Below, one piece after another: positions 23,541 to 31,760 of a stretch of 64,000 nt of DNA (position 1 is its first letter; every line of letters starts with the position of its first letter). Source of the stretch: Faecalibacterium sp. I3-3-33 (GTDB taxonomy: Bacteria; Bacillota; Clostridia; Oscillospirales; Ruminococcaceae). The position numbers and the translations under genes are program-made. The notes beneath the pieces were generated by a model. It was given only the letters and a program-made list of their open reading frames with translations, was not told the DNA's origin and did no database searches. The stretch covers positions 682,001-746,000 of the forward strand of contig NZ_CP094469.1 of assembly GCF_023347295.1 (NCBI RefSeq), given 5' to 3'.

Positions 23541-24128
23541 ATGGAGCGTGATTTTGAGACCGTAATGATCGAACAATGTGCCCCGGTACTGGCGGGGCTG
23601 AAACCTGCGGGGCTGTTCCGCTACGAAACGCGCGACCGTGCCGACCTTGCCCGGCGGGTGGCGGGCTGGAATGCCCAGCTGAACCCCAAGGGCCTGCAGG
23701 TGCGGGTGCTGCGGGGGTGCATCGCCACCCGGCAGTATCTGGTGTACGTCTACCGCGCCGCCAAGCTGCAAACGGTGCTGGCAGATGCCGCTGTGCGCGG
23801 CTTTTTAGCCCGGGAGGGCTACCGTCTGCCGGAGGATGCCGCGGACTGCAACGCGCTGATCGACCAGCTCAGCCTGCGTCTGTGCTGCGCGGCGGAGGCA
23901 GCGGATTTTCCGCATGAGATCGGGGTATTTCTGGGCTATCCGCTGGAGGATGTGGTGGGCTTTATCCGCCACCGGGGCAAGTGCTTTACCTGCTGCGGAT
24001 GCTGGAAGTCCTACGGTGACCCCGCCGCCGCCCAACAGCACTTTGACCAGCTGGCCAAGTGCACGGCGGTGTACCTGCGGCTGTTCCACAGCGGCACGCC
24101 CATTTTAAAACTGGCGGTGGCCGCCTGA
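23541..24128 (+). CDS. DUF3793 family protein
   Basis: 195 residues. Family features: an N-terminal PVLAGLKPAGLFRY segment, an RVLRGC..TRQYLVYVYRAAKL middle, and the C-terminal HEIGVFLGYPLEDVVGFI followed by CFTCCGCWKSYGD, a Cys-rich putative metal site. DUF3793 genes commonly accompany feoAB and flavodoxin genes in Clostridia, and here the gene lies under a DtxR-type box 1.1 kb before feoA. A role in iron handling or haem/iron sensing is likely but unproven. Confidence 0.75.
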   Translation: MERDFETVMIEQCAPVLAGLKPAGLFRYETRDRADLARRVAGWNAQLNPKGLQVRVLRGCIATRQYLVYVYRAAKLQTVLADAAVRGFLAREGYRLPEDAADCNALIDQLSLRLCCAAEAADFPHEIGVFLGYPLEDVVGFIRHRGKCFTCCGCWKSYGDPAAAQQHFDQLAKCTAVYLRLFHSGTPILKLAVAA

Positions 24129-24217
24129 AAAATTGATATTCTCTTTTCAAATACTCTCTTTTATCCTGGCAACTCTCCTATGCTTCCGACACAGGAGAGA
24201 GCAATCCTCCTTTTTAC

Positions 24218-24267
24218 ACACGACCGCCCGGTGCAGCTTTGACCCCTGCGCCGGGCGGTCGTGTTTC
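24218..24267 (+). terminator. Strong terminator after the DUF3793 gene
   Basis: ACACGACCGCCCGG (24218-24231) pairs perfectly with CCGGGCGGTCGTGT (24251-24264), then TTTC. Confidence 0.75.
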
Positions 24268-24311
24268 TCCGTCACCCTGCCCTATAAAACCGCAAAACAC
24301 CCCTTAAAAAT

Positions 24312-24497
24312 GTAAACATTGACTAACTTTACTTCAAAAAATAGAGTTAGTCATTGATGATTTTGATAAAAATGCAGGTCAGTTCCGGCATAAAATTTGT
24401 TTGTTTATATAAACTAACTATGAGATATGAAAAAACTATTGACAAGTCGGGGTTAGCAGCAGTAAACTATCTACGCTGATAGTTACGGCTGACTAAC
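24312..24497 (+). promoter_or_regulatory. feo control region: promoter with a cluster of DtxR-type boxes
   Basis: The promoter is TTGACA (24439-24444), 18 bp, TAAACT (24463-24468). Boxes related to GTTAG-N6-CTAAC: 24312-24327 (8/10), 24403-24418 (8/10), 24452-24467 overlapping the -10 (8/10) and 24482-24497 (9/10). A direct inverted pair GACTAACT (24321-24328) / AGTTAGTC (24345-24352) is also present. The AT-rich stretch holds no gene. Confidence 0.65.
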
Positions 24498-24540
24498 CAC
24501 CGCAGCATCACATATTTTTCAAGGGAAGGGGAGCACAGCG

Positions 24541-24756
24541 ATGATGCCTTTGACAATGACAAAAGCAGGCGAGACTGTCACCATCCGCAGGATCAGCGGC
24601 AAGGACGAGGTGCGGCTGCATCTGGCCGAGCTGGGGTTCGTGGTTGGCAGCGAGGTGACCGTGGTCAACGAGATCGCGGGCAACCTGATCGTGCAGGTCA
24701 AGCAGAGCCGTCTGGCACTGGATAAGACCATGGCAAGCCGCATCATGGTGTCCTGA
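24541..24756 (+). CDS. feoA: FeoA family protein (first copy)
   Basis: 71 residues, starting at ATG 24541 after AGGGAAGGGGAG. An SH3-like FeoA domain with KAGETVTIRRISG at the start, the conserved LAELGFVVGSEVTVVNE turn, and NLIVQVKQSRLALDKTMASRI at the end. FeoA is a small cytosolic partner that is needed for full FeoB ferrous-iron uptake. This is the first gene of feoA-feoA-feoB-(Cys-rich protein). Confidence 0.88.
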   Translation: MMPLTMTKAGETVTIRRISGKDEVRLHLAELGFVVGSEVTVVNEIAGNLIVQVKQSRLALDKTMASRIMVS

Positions 24757-24807
24757 GCAGCGCCTTCCCGGTGCTGCATGAAATACTGCAAGGGAGGAAC
24801 GAGTACG

Positions 24808-25029
24808 ATGAAAACACTGAAAGACGTAAAGGTGGGCGAGACCGCCACCGTGGCACGCCTGCACGGCGAAGGCCCGGTGAAGCGCCGCATCATGGATATG
24901 GGCATCACCAAGGGGGTGCAGATCTATGTGCGCAAGGTGGCACCGCTGGGCGACCCCATGGAGCTGACCGTGCGCAACTACGAGCTGAGCGTGCGCAAGG
25001 CCGACGCTGAGATGATCGAAGTGGTCTGA
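24808..25029 (+). CDS. feoA2: FeoA family protein (second copy)
   Basis: 73 residues from ATG 24808, with GGGAGGAAC upstream; an upstream in-frame ATG at 24778 adds ten residues outside the domain. Motifs: DVKVGETATVARLHGEG, RIMDMGITKGVQIYVRKVAP, and GDPMELTVRNYELSVRKADA. It differs from the first copy and keeps the PLGDP form seen in FeoA proteins next to FeoB. Two FeoA genes before one FeoB is a frequent clostridial arrangement. Confidence 0.88.
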   Translation: MKTLKDVKVGETATVARLHGEGPVKRRIMDMGITKGVQIYVRKVAPLGDPMELTVRNYELSVRKADAEMIEVV

Positions 25030-25058
25030 TACGACCAAAGGGAGGAAAGGTATCCGCA

Positions 25059-27245
25059 ATGAGCATTAAAATTGCACTGGCCGGCAACCCGAACTGCGGC
25101 AAAACGACCCTGTTCAACAACCTGACCGGCTCCAACCAGTATGTGGGCAACTGGCCCGGCGTTACTGTGGAAAAAAAGGAAGGCAAACTCAAGGGCGATA
25201 AGGACGTGATCATTCAGGATCTGCCCGGCATCTACTCGCTGTCCCCCTACACGCTGGAGGAAGTTGTCTCCCGTACTTACCTTGTGAAGGAGAAGCCCGA
25301 CGCCATCCTGAACATCATCGACGGCACCAACATCGAGCGCAACCTCTACCTGACCACCCAGCTGATCGAGCTGGGCATCCCGGTGGTCATGGCTGTGAAC
25401 ATGATCGATCTGGTGCGCAAGAACGGCGATAAGATCGACCTGAAGAAGCTGAGCGCAGAGCTGGGCTGTCAGGCAGTGGAGATCAGCGCACTGAAGGGCG
25501 AGGGCACCGAGGCTGCCGCCAAGGCTGCGGTAGCCGCTGCCAAGGCCGGCAAGACCGGCGAGCTGCCCCATGTGTTCACCGGCAGCGTGGAGCACGCCAT
25601 TGCCCACATCGAGGAGAGCATTCAGGGCAAGGTGGATGACCGCTTCCTGCGCTGGTACGCCGTCAAGCTGTTCGAGCGGGACGAGAAGGTGCAGGATGAG
25701 CTGAAGCTGGACAAGACCCTGATGGATCACATCGACGAGCACATTCAGGACTGCGAAAAAGAGATGGACGATGACGCCGAGAGCATCATCACCAACCAGC
25801 GCTACGCCTACATCAACACCGTGGTGGGCAAGGCTGTCAAGAAGAAGGCCCGCGTGGAGCACCTGACCGTTTCCGATAAGATCGACCGTATCGTTACCAA
25901 CCGTGTGCTGGCACTGCCCATCTTCGCACTGGTCATGATCCTGATGTATTCGTTGTCCATGGGCACCTCCATTGCAGACGGCGGCTGGTCTATCGGCACC
26001 TTTGCAACTGACTGGACCAATGATGTGCTGTTCGGCGAGATCGTGCCCAATGCACTGGGCGGCTTTTTGGAGAGCATCGGCGTGGCAGGCTGGCTGTACG
26101 GCCTGATCATGGACGGCATCGTCGCCGGTGTCGGCGCAGTGCTGGGCTTTGTGCCCCAGATGCTGGTGCTGTTCTTCCTGCTGTCCATCCTCGAGGATGT
26201 GGGCTATATGTCCCGCGTGGCCTTTATCATGGACCGTATCTTCCGCAAGTTCGGCCTTTCCGGTAAGAGCTTTATCCCGGTGCTGGTGGGCACCGGCTGC
26301 GGCGTGCCGGGCGTCATGGCTTCCCGTACCATCGAGAACGAGCGTGACCGCCGCATGACCATCATGACCACCTGCTTCATCCCCTGCGGCGCTAAGATGC
26401 CTATTATCGGCCTGATTGCAGGTGCCATGTTCGGCGGCTCTCCGCTGGTTGCTGTTTCCGCTTACTTCATCGGCATGGCTGCCATCATCTGCTCCGGCAT
26501 CATCCTGAAAAAGACCAAGATCTTTGCCGGTGACCCCGCTCCCTTCGTCATGGAGCTGCCTGCTTACCATGTGCCTGCCTGGGGCAACGTGTTCCGTGCT
26601 ACCTGGGAGCGCGGCTGGTCCTTCATCAAGCGTGCCGGTTCCGTCATTCTGCTTGCGACCGTCGTGCTGTGGTTCCTGCAGGGCTTTGGCTTCGAGAACG
26701 GTGCATTCGGCATGGTCGAAGATCAGGACAACTCTGTTCTGGCTGCCATCGCCACCAAGATCGCATGGATCTTTGCACCTCTGGGCTTCGGCAACTGGCG
26801 TGCAACCGTCGCTTCCGTGTCCGGCCTGATCGCCAAGGAGAACGTCGTTGGTACCTTCGGCGTCCTGTATCACTTCGGCGGCGAGCTGTCTGAGAACGGC
26901 GACGAGATCTGGGCCGCTGTGGCACAGGATTACACCGCACTGTCTGCTTACGCCTTCATGATCTTCAACCTGCTGTGCGCTCCCTGCTTCGCCGCAATGG
27001 GTGCCATCAAGCGCGAGATGAACAACGGCAAGTGGACCGCCATTGCCATTGGTTATATGTGCGCTCTGGCTTACTGCGCATCGCTGGTGGTGTATCAGCT
27101 GGGCGGCCTTGTCACCGGCGAGGTGCACTTCGGCCTGTTCACCGTGGTGGCTGTTGTGGTGCTGGCAGCGTTTATCTACCTGATGGTGCGCCCCAATAAG
27201 TATGCGGGTAACAACGAAGTCAAGATCGACGTGACCAAGATCTGA
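25059..27245 (+). CDS. feoB: Ferrous iron transporter B
   Basis: 728 residues, typical length. The G domain occupies 1-~170: G1 GNPNCGKTTLFN (8-19), G3 DLPGIYSL near 53, G4 NMIDL near 119. A helical spacer follows, then the membrane part from ~280, with Gate motifs GTGCGVPGVMASRTI near 412 and PCGAKMPI near 446. It transports Fe(II) across the cytoplasmic membrane with GTPase control. AGGGAGGAAAGG precedes the start. It is linked to both feoA genes and to the Cys-rich partner downstream. Confidence 0.95.
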   Translation: MSIKIALAGNPNCGKTTLFNNLTGSNQYVGNWPGVTVEKKEGKLKGDKDVIIQDLPGIYSLSPYTLEEVVSRTYLVKEKPDAILNIIDGTNIERNLYLTTQLIELGIPVVMAVNMIDLVRKNGDKIDLKKLSAELGCQAVEISALKGEGTEAAAKAAVAAAKAGKTGELPHVFTGSVEHAIAHIEESIQGKVDDRFLRWYAVKLFERDEKVQDELKLDKTLMDHIDEHIQDCEKEMDDDAESIITNQRYAYINTVVGKAVKKKARVEHLTVSDKIDRIVTNRVLALPIFALVMILMYSLSMGTSIADGGWSIGTFATDWTNDVLFGEIVPNALGGFLESIGVAGWLYGLIMDGIVAGVGAVLGFVPQMLVLFFLLSILEDVGYMSRVAFIMDRIFRKFGLSGKSFIPVLVGTGCGVPGVMASRTIENERDRRMTIMTTCFIPCGAKMPIIGLIAGAMFGGSPLVAVSAYFIGMAAIICSGIILKKTKIFAGDPAPFVMELPAYHVPAWGNVFRATWERGWSFIKRAGSVILLATVVLWFLQGFGFENGAFGMVEDQDNSVLAAIATKIAWIFAPLGFGNWRATVASVSGLIAKENVVGTFGVLYHFGGELSENGDEIWAAVAQDYTALSAYAFMIFNLLCAPCFAAMGAIKREMNNGKWTAIAIGYMCALAYCASLVVYQLGGLVTGEVHFGLFTVVAVVVLAAFIYLMVRPNKYAGNNEVKIDVTKI

Positions 27246-27281
27246 TCAAACTGCATGACATTGTGAAAGGGTGTGTTTTGT

Positions 27282-27464
27282 ATGATGGAATTCCTCGCTG
27301 CAAATTTTAATCTGCCCACCATCATTGTGGCAGTCATCGTGTTTGGCGGTGTGGGCTGGATCACATGGCACTCCCACAAGCATGGCGGCGGCTGCAGTGG
27401 GTGCAGCGGCTGCGGCGAAGGCGGCTGCAATGGCAGCTGCAGCGGCTGCAGCGGCTGTCACTGA
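27282..27464 (+). CDS. FeoB-associated Cys-rich membrane protein
   Basis: 60 residues from ATG 27282 (a second ATG follows directly). One N-terminal membrane helix (about 9-28) is followed by a His/Gly/Cys tail with nine cysteines in CSGC-type units. This is the FeoB-associated small Cys-rich membrane protein family found after feoB in Firmicutes. The cysteines may hold iron near the FeoB pore on the cytosolic side (inference). Confidence 0.82.
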   Translation: MMEFLAANFNLPTIIVAVIVFGGVGWITWHSHKHGGGCSGCSGCGEGGCNGSCSGCSGCH

Positions 27465-27482
27465 GCATTGAAATGAACCGCA

Positions 27483-27521
27483 AGGAGCGCGGGCTGAAAC
27501 TCTCGGCTCGCGCTCCTTTTT
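27483..27521 (+). terminator. Intrinsic terminator of the feo operon
   Basis: AGGAGCGCG (27483-27491) pairs with CGCGCTCCT (27509-27517), with an extra inner stem, then T5. Confidence 0.75.
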
Positions 27522-27533
27522 AGTTAAAACAAA

Positions 27534-27549
27534 GTTAGCTTATGATAAC
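27534..27549 (+). promoter_or_regulatory. DtxR-type box upstream of the regulator gene
   Basis: GTTAGCTTATGATAAC, 9/10 to GTTAG-N6-CTAAC, 40 bp before the dtxR start. Suggests autoregulation or read-through control. Confidence 0.55.
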
Positions 27550-27589
27550 ACCGGGCAGGCCCCGGCGCGTAAAAAGGAGAGTGACCGGT

Positions 27590-27991
27590 ATGCAGCTGAC
27601 CGCAGCGCATCTGCGCTATCTGCTGGCCATCTACGAGGTAAGCCGCACCCATCTGGACATCAGCTCCCGCAGCATTGCGGAAAAGCTGGGGGTGACAAAA
27701 CCCTCGGTGGTGCGCATTCTGAACCTGCTCATGGAGCAGGGCATGATCGTAAAGGAATACTACGGTAAAATTTACCTGACCGACCGCGGCATCTGGGTGG
27801 CAAAGCGGGTGCAGCAGGAGCTGGACGCCATTCTGGCGCACTTCCCGCCGGTGAGCGGGGAGCTGACAAGCGAGGAGCAGTGGAGCGCCGCCCTTGCCAT
27901 GACCAGCGCTTTGCCCCAGCGCCTTTTTACCGCCGACTATGAGCGGATGGTGGAGGGGGAAGAGACTTGCGCCGCAGGCGGGACGATTTGA
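27590..27991 (+). CDS. DtxR/MntR-family metal-dependent regulator (short)
   Basis: ATG 27590 after AAGGAGA; 133 residues. The winged HTH is at about 1-70: LRYLLAIYEVS, RSIAEKLGVTKPSVVRILNLL and YGKIYLTDRG are the family's helices and wing. The C-terminal helices are short, and the canonical ligands (early Asp/Glu pair, later C..E..H cluster) are not evident, so metal sensing may differ. The last residues GGTI and the stop are made by the MITE-like repeat that starts at 27980. It is the likely reader of the GTTAG-N6-CTAAC boxes around feo. Confidence 0.75.
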   Translation: MQLTAAHLRYLLAIYEVSRTHLDISSRSIAEKLGVTKPSVVRILNLLMEQGMIVKEYYGKIYLTDRGIWVAKRVQQELDAILAHFPPVSGELTSEEQWSAALAMTSALPQRLFTADYERMVEGEETCAAGGTI

Positions 27992-28262
27992 AATGGCTTC
28001 CGCTGCGCTCTAGCCATAATCAGCGGAAGAATTATTTATAATTTCGCGTTTGTCGCGCTCTGCGGAGCGCTCCAAACGCTATTTTCACAGAAGGGGCTGT
28101 AATGGTTAAATGGCGGTTTGAATTGCAAATGCAGTTGACCGTTACGCCCCCTCCCGTGAAAAGGGGATTCAGAAAAGCCCGCAGGCTTTTCTGAATCCCG
28201 AATAAAAATCTAATTCCGCTAATTATGCGCAGAGCAACGCGGAGCGCATTCTAAATCGTCCC
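27980..28262. mobile_element. MITE-like repeat, copy B (most complete, 283 bp)
   Basis: The left end GGGACGATTTGAAATG (27980) and the right end CGCATTCTAAATCGTCCC (to 28262) are inverted copies, each followed inward by a GC-rich stem, CAGCGGAA/TTCCGCT and an AT block. Inside are two long hairpins, GCGTTTG..CAAACGC (left) and GGGATTCAGAAAAGC../GCTTTTCTGAATCCC (28163-28199), and CCCGTGAAAA flanks. No coding frame. It overlaps the dtxR stop and ends about 43 bp before the ABC transporter gene. Confidence 0.75.
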
Positions 28263-28304
28263 ACTGCCCGGCGGGGCAGACAAGACCGAAAAGGAGAAAC
28301 ACCC

Positions 28305-30035
28305 ATGATAAACAAAAAACTGCTGTCCTTCGACCGGGCGGCGCTGCGGTATGTGGGAGCAAACGTGGCGTTCCAGTGGCTGGGGCTGGTGTGTAATATC
28401 ATCTTTGTCCGGGCGGTCGCCCGGCTGGTGGGCGCGGCCTTTGCGGGCAGCCTGACCGCTGCCGCGCTGCGGCAGAATATCCTGCTCTGCCTTGGCACGG
28501 TGCCGCTGCGCTTTGCCTTTACCATGCTGGCTTCCGGCATGAGCGATCAGGCCTCGCGGGACGTCAAGCGCACCCTGCGCAGCAAGATTTACGAAAAACT
28601 TACCCGCCTTGGCCCCGTCTATACCGAAACGGTGGCCACCAGCGAGGTGGTCATGCTGGCCAGCGAGGGCGTGGAGCAGATCGACACCTACTTTGCAAAA
28701 TATCTGCCGCAGCTGTTTTACAGTCTGCTGGCACCCGTCACCCTGTTTGCGCTGCTGGTGGGGGTGCACGCGCGGTCGGCGGTCATTCTGCTGTGCTGCG
28801 TGCCGCTGATCCCCATGTCCATCGTGGCGGTGCAGAAGTTTGCCAAAAAGCTGCTGGCAAGCTACTGGAGCGAGTACACCACGCTGGGCGACAGCTTTCT
28901 GGAGAACATTCAGGGGCTGACCACCCTGAAAATTTATCAGGCCGACGGCTGGAAGCATGAGCAGATGAACGCCGAAGCTGAGCGCTTCCGCAAGATCACC
29001 ATGCGGGTGCTGACCATGCAGCTGAACTCGGTGACCCTGATGGACCTGATGGCCTACGGCGGCGCGGGGCTGGGCATCATCAGCGCCGTGGCGGCCTTTG
29101 CGGCTGGGCAGCTGGAACTGACCGCCACGTTGACCATTCTGCTGCTGGCAGCAGACTTTTTCCTGCCGCTGCGGCTGCTGGGCAGCTACTTCCACATTGC
29201 CATGAACGGTGCGGCTTCGGCGGAGAAGATCTTCCGGCTGCTGGCAGCCGAGGAGCCGCAGGACGGTGCGCAGAACGCCCCGGCGGACACCACGCTGGCG
29301 CTGGAAGATGTGACCTTTGGCTACGAGGCAGACCGCACCGTGCTGAAAGACGTCTCCTTTACCGTGCCGCAGGGCAGCTTTGTCTCGCTGGTGGGCGCTT
29401 CCGGCAGCGGCAAAAGCACCATTGCCGCCCTGCTGGCGGGGCGGCGCACCGGGTATACCGGCCGGGTGACCATGGGCGGCGTGCCGGTGCAGCAGCTGCA
29501 GCGGGCTGCGCGGCAGCGCACCCTGACCGTTGTGCCCCATGATTCCACCATTTTTAAGGGCACGGTGGAAAGCAACCTGCGCATGGCAAAACCGCAGGCC
29601 ACCGAGAGCGAGCTCTGGGCGGTGCTGGAAGAGGTGAACCTTGCGGATTTCTGCCGCAGCCAGAACGGCTTACAGACCGCCGTACACGAGGGCGGCAGCA
29701 ACCTTTCCGGCGGGCAGCGGCAGCGCCTTGCCATGGCGCGTGCTCTGCTGCACGATACCCCCATCTACCTTTTCGATGAGGCTACCTCCAACGTGGACGC
29801 CGAGAGCGAAAACGACATCATGGCAGCCATCCGGGGTCTGGCGGGGAAAAAGACGGTGATCTTGATCTCCCACCGGCTGGCGAATGTGGTGGACAGCGAC
29901 TGTATCTATGTGCTGGAAAACGGCAGCATTGCCGAGCAGGGCACCCACGCGCAGCTGCTGGCGCACGGGGGCGCTTACTGCCGCCTGTACACCGCCCAGA
30001 AGCAGCTGGAAACCCTTGCAAAGGAGGATGCCTGA
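28305..30035 (+). CDS. ABC exporter half-transporter 1 (CydD-like)
   Basis: 576 residues: a membrane domain of six helices (about 20-310), then an ATPase with Walker A GASGSGKST near 365, signature LSGGQRQRLAMARAL near 466, Walker B IYLFDEATS near 488 and the H-loop SHR. Insertion of short loops and the partner gene make a CydDC/heterodimeric exporter arrangement likely. Substrate is unknown. It starts after AAGGAGAAACACCC and overlaps the next gene by one base (TGATG), so equal synthesis is expected. Confidence 0.8.
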   Translation: MINKKLLSFDRAALRYVGANVAFQWLGLVCNIIFVRAVARLVGAAFAGSLTAAALRQNILLCLGTVPLRFAFTMLASGMSDQASRDVKRTLRSKIYEKLTRLGPVYTETVATSEVVMLASEGVEQIDTYFAKYLPQLFYSLLAPVTLFALLVGVHARSAVILLCCVPLIPMSIVAVQKFAKKLLASYWSEYTTLGDSFLENIQGLTTLKIYQADGWKHEQMNAEAERFRKITMRVLTMQLNSVTLMDLMAYGGAGLGIISAVAAFAAGQLELTATLTILLLAADFFLPLRLLGSYFHIAMNGAASAEKIFRLLAAEEPQDGAQNAPADTTLALEDVTFGYEADRTVLKDVSFTVPQGSFVSLVGASGSGKSTIAALLAGRRTGYTGRVTMGGVPVQQLQRAARQRTLTVVPHDSTIFKGTVESNLRMAKPQATESELWAVLEEVNLADFCRSQNGLQTAVHEGGSNLSGGQRQRLAMARALLHDTPIYLFDEATSNVDAESENDIMAAIRGLAGKKTVILISHRLANVVDSDCIYVLENGSIAEQGTHAQLLAHGGAYCRLYTAQKQLETLAKEDA

Positions 30036-31708
30036 TGCATAAAACAACGAACCACCGCACCCCTGCCGCCATTGTGGCGCGGCTGATCGTGCTGGTAAAG
30101 CCCATGCTGCCCATCATGCTGGCAGCCATCGTTATGGGCGTGGCGGGGCATTTCTGCGCCACCTTCATCACCATTTTCGGCGGCTTTGCCATCCTGACCG
30201 CTGCCGGGCTGCAAAGCCCGCTGCCCACCGTGGGCACGGCCTTCGGGTGCATTCTGGTGTTTGCTTTGCTGCGCGGCGTGCTGCGCTATGCGGAGCAGGC
30301 GTCCAACCACTATATCGCCTTCCGGCTGTTGGCGCTTATCCGGGATAAGGTGTTCGGCGCGCTGCGCCGCCTGACCCCCGCAAAGCTGGAAGGCCGCGAC
30401 CGGGGCGATCTGATCTCCCTGATTACCGCCGACATCGAGGCGCTGGAGGTGTTCTACGCCCACACCATCTCGCCGGTGTGCATCGCCGTGCTCTGGGCGG
30501 CAGGGATGACCGCCTTTACGGCGCACTGGCACATCCTGCCCGCGCTGGCGCTGCTGGCGGGTTATCTGCTGGTGGGAGTGGCGCTGCCGGTGTGGAGCGC
30601 AAAGCGCGGGCAGAGCGTTGCCAGGGAGTACCGGCAGGCGCTGGCAGATACCAACAGCGATGTGCTGGAAAGCCTGCGCGGCCTGCGGGACACCTTGCAG
30701 TATCAGGATACCGCCGCCCGGGCGGCAGGCATCACCGCCCACAGCGAGGTGCTGGGCGCAAAGCAGACGGCGCTGAAGTACCGTGAGGGGCTTATTGTTG
30801 CCGTGACCAACACCCTGATCTTATTCACCACACTGGCGGTGCTGGGCGTGAGCCTGTGGCTGTACCAGCGCGGCGCACTGGCAGCGCAGGGAGTGCTGGT
30901 GTGCACCCTGACCGCGCTCAGCTCCTTCGGGCCGGTGGTGGCGCTGGCGAACCTTGGCGCAGGGCTGACGCAGGTATTTGCCAGCGCAGACCGTGTGCTG
31001 GCGCTGCTGGACGAAGTGCCTGTGACCCCCGAGGTGACCGACGGCGAAAACACCCCCTTTGCGGGTGCCGAGGTGCGCAGCGTCAGCTTTGGCTACGCGG
31101 GGGAGCAGGTGCTGCGGGAGATCAGCCTGACCATCCCGGAAAAAAAGATCGTGGGCATCACCGGGCGCTCCGGCAGCGGCAAAAGCACCCTGCTGCGGCT
31201 GCTAATGCGCTTCTGGGACGTGCAGACCGGCAGCATCCGGTTTGGGGATGCGGACATCCGGCGGGTGAACACCGCCGCCCTGCGCGCGCAGGAAAGTCTT
31301 GTGACGCAGGAGACCGAACTGTTTGCGGATACCATCGGCAACAACATCCGCATTGCAAAGCGCGATGCTACGCAGGCAGAGGTGGAAGCCGCCTGCAAAA
31401 AGGCTGCGCTGGATGACTTTATCCGCAGCCTGCCCAAGGGCTACGACACCCCCGTGGGCGAGCTGGGCAGCACCCTTTCCGGCGGCGAGCGGCAGCGCAT
31501 CGGCGTGGCGCGGGCATTTTTGCACGATGCGCCTTTCCTGCTGCTGGACGAGCCCACCTCCAACCTTGACAGCCTGAACGAGGGCATCATCCTGCGTGCC
31601 GTCCGCGCCGCGTGCAAAGACCGCACGGTGCTGCTGGTATCTCACCGCAAGTCCACCATGGCTGCGGCGGATGTCAGCTTCTCGGTAGAGAGCGGAAGGG
31701 TAAGCTGA
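30035..31708 (+). CDS. ABC exporter half-transporter 2 (CydC-like)
   Basis: 557 residues, same design as its partner: a membrane domain at about 18-300, Walker A GRSGSGKST near 377, signature LSGGERQRIGVARAF near 481, Walker B FLLLDEPTSNLDS near 504 and an SHR H-loop. The AGGAGG for this start lies within the end of the first gene. A heterodimeric exporter is likely. Thiol (CydDC-type) or peptide/drug substrates are possible; nothing visible decides. A terminator follows. Confidence 0.8.
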   Translation: MHKTTNHRTPAAIVARLIVLVKPMLPIMLAAIVMGVAGHFCATFITIFGGFAILTAAGLQSPLPTVGTAFGCILVFALLRGVLRYAEQASNHYIAFRLLALIRDKVFGALRRLTPAKLEGRDRGDLISLITADIEALEVFYAHTISPVCIAVLWAAGMTAFTAHWHILPALALLAGYLLVGVALPVWSAKRGQSVAREYRQALADTNSDVLESLRGLRDTLQYQDTAARAAGITAHSEVLGAKQTALKYREGLIVAVTNTLILFTTLAVLGVSLWLYQRGALAAQGVLVCTLTALSSFGPVVALANLGAGLTQVFASADRVLALLDEVPVTPEVTDGENTPFAGAEVRSVSFGYAGEQVLREISLTIPEKKIVGITGRSGSGKSTLLRLLMRFWDVQTGSIRFGDADIRRVNTAALRAQESLVTQETELFADTIGNNIRIAKRDATQAEVEAACKKAALDDFIRSLPKGYDTPVGELGSTLSGGERQRIGVARAFLHDAPFLLLDEPTSNLDSLNEGIILRAVRAACKDRTVLLVSHRKSTMAAADVSFSVESGRVS

Positions 31709-31716
31709 ACACAAAT

Positions 31717-31753
31717 AAAAAGCCGGACAGCCCGCAGGCTGCCCGGCTTTTTT
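31717..31753 (+). terminator. Intrinsic terminator between convergent genes
   Basis: AAAGCCGGACAG pairs with CTGCCCGGCTTT around a CCCGCAGG loop, with A and T runs on both sides, so it can serve the ABC operon (+) and the GDSL gene (-). Confidence 0.75.
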
Positions 31754-31760
31754 GGTGCGC

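Noticed and set aside
24978-27128. 716-codon minus-strand frame
   Set aside because: Antisense shadow of feoB; composition is His/Asp/Gln-rich and shows no domain.
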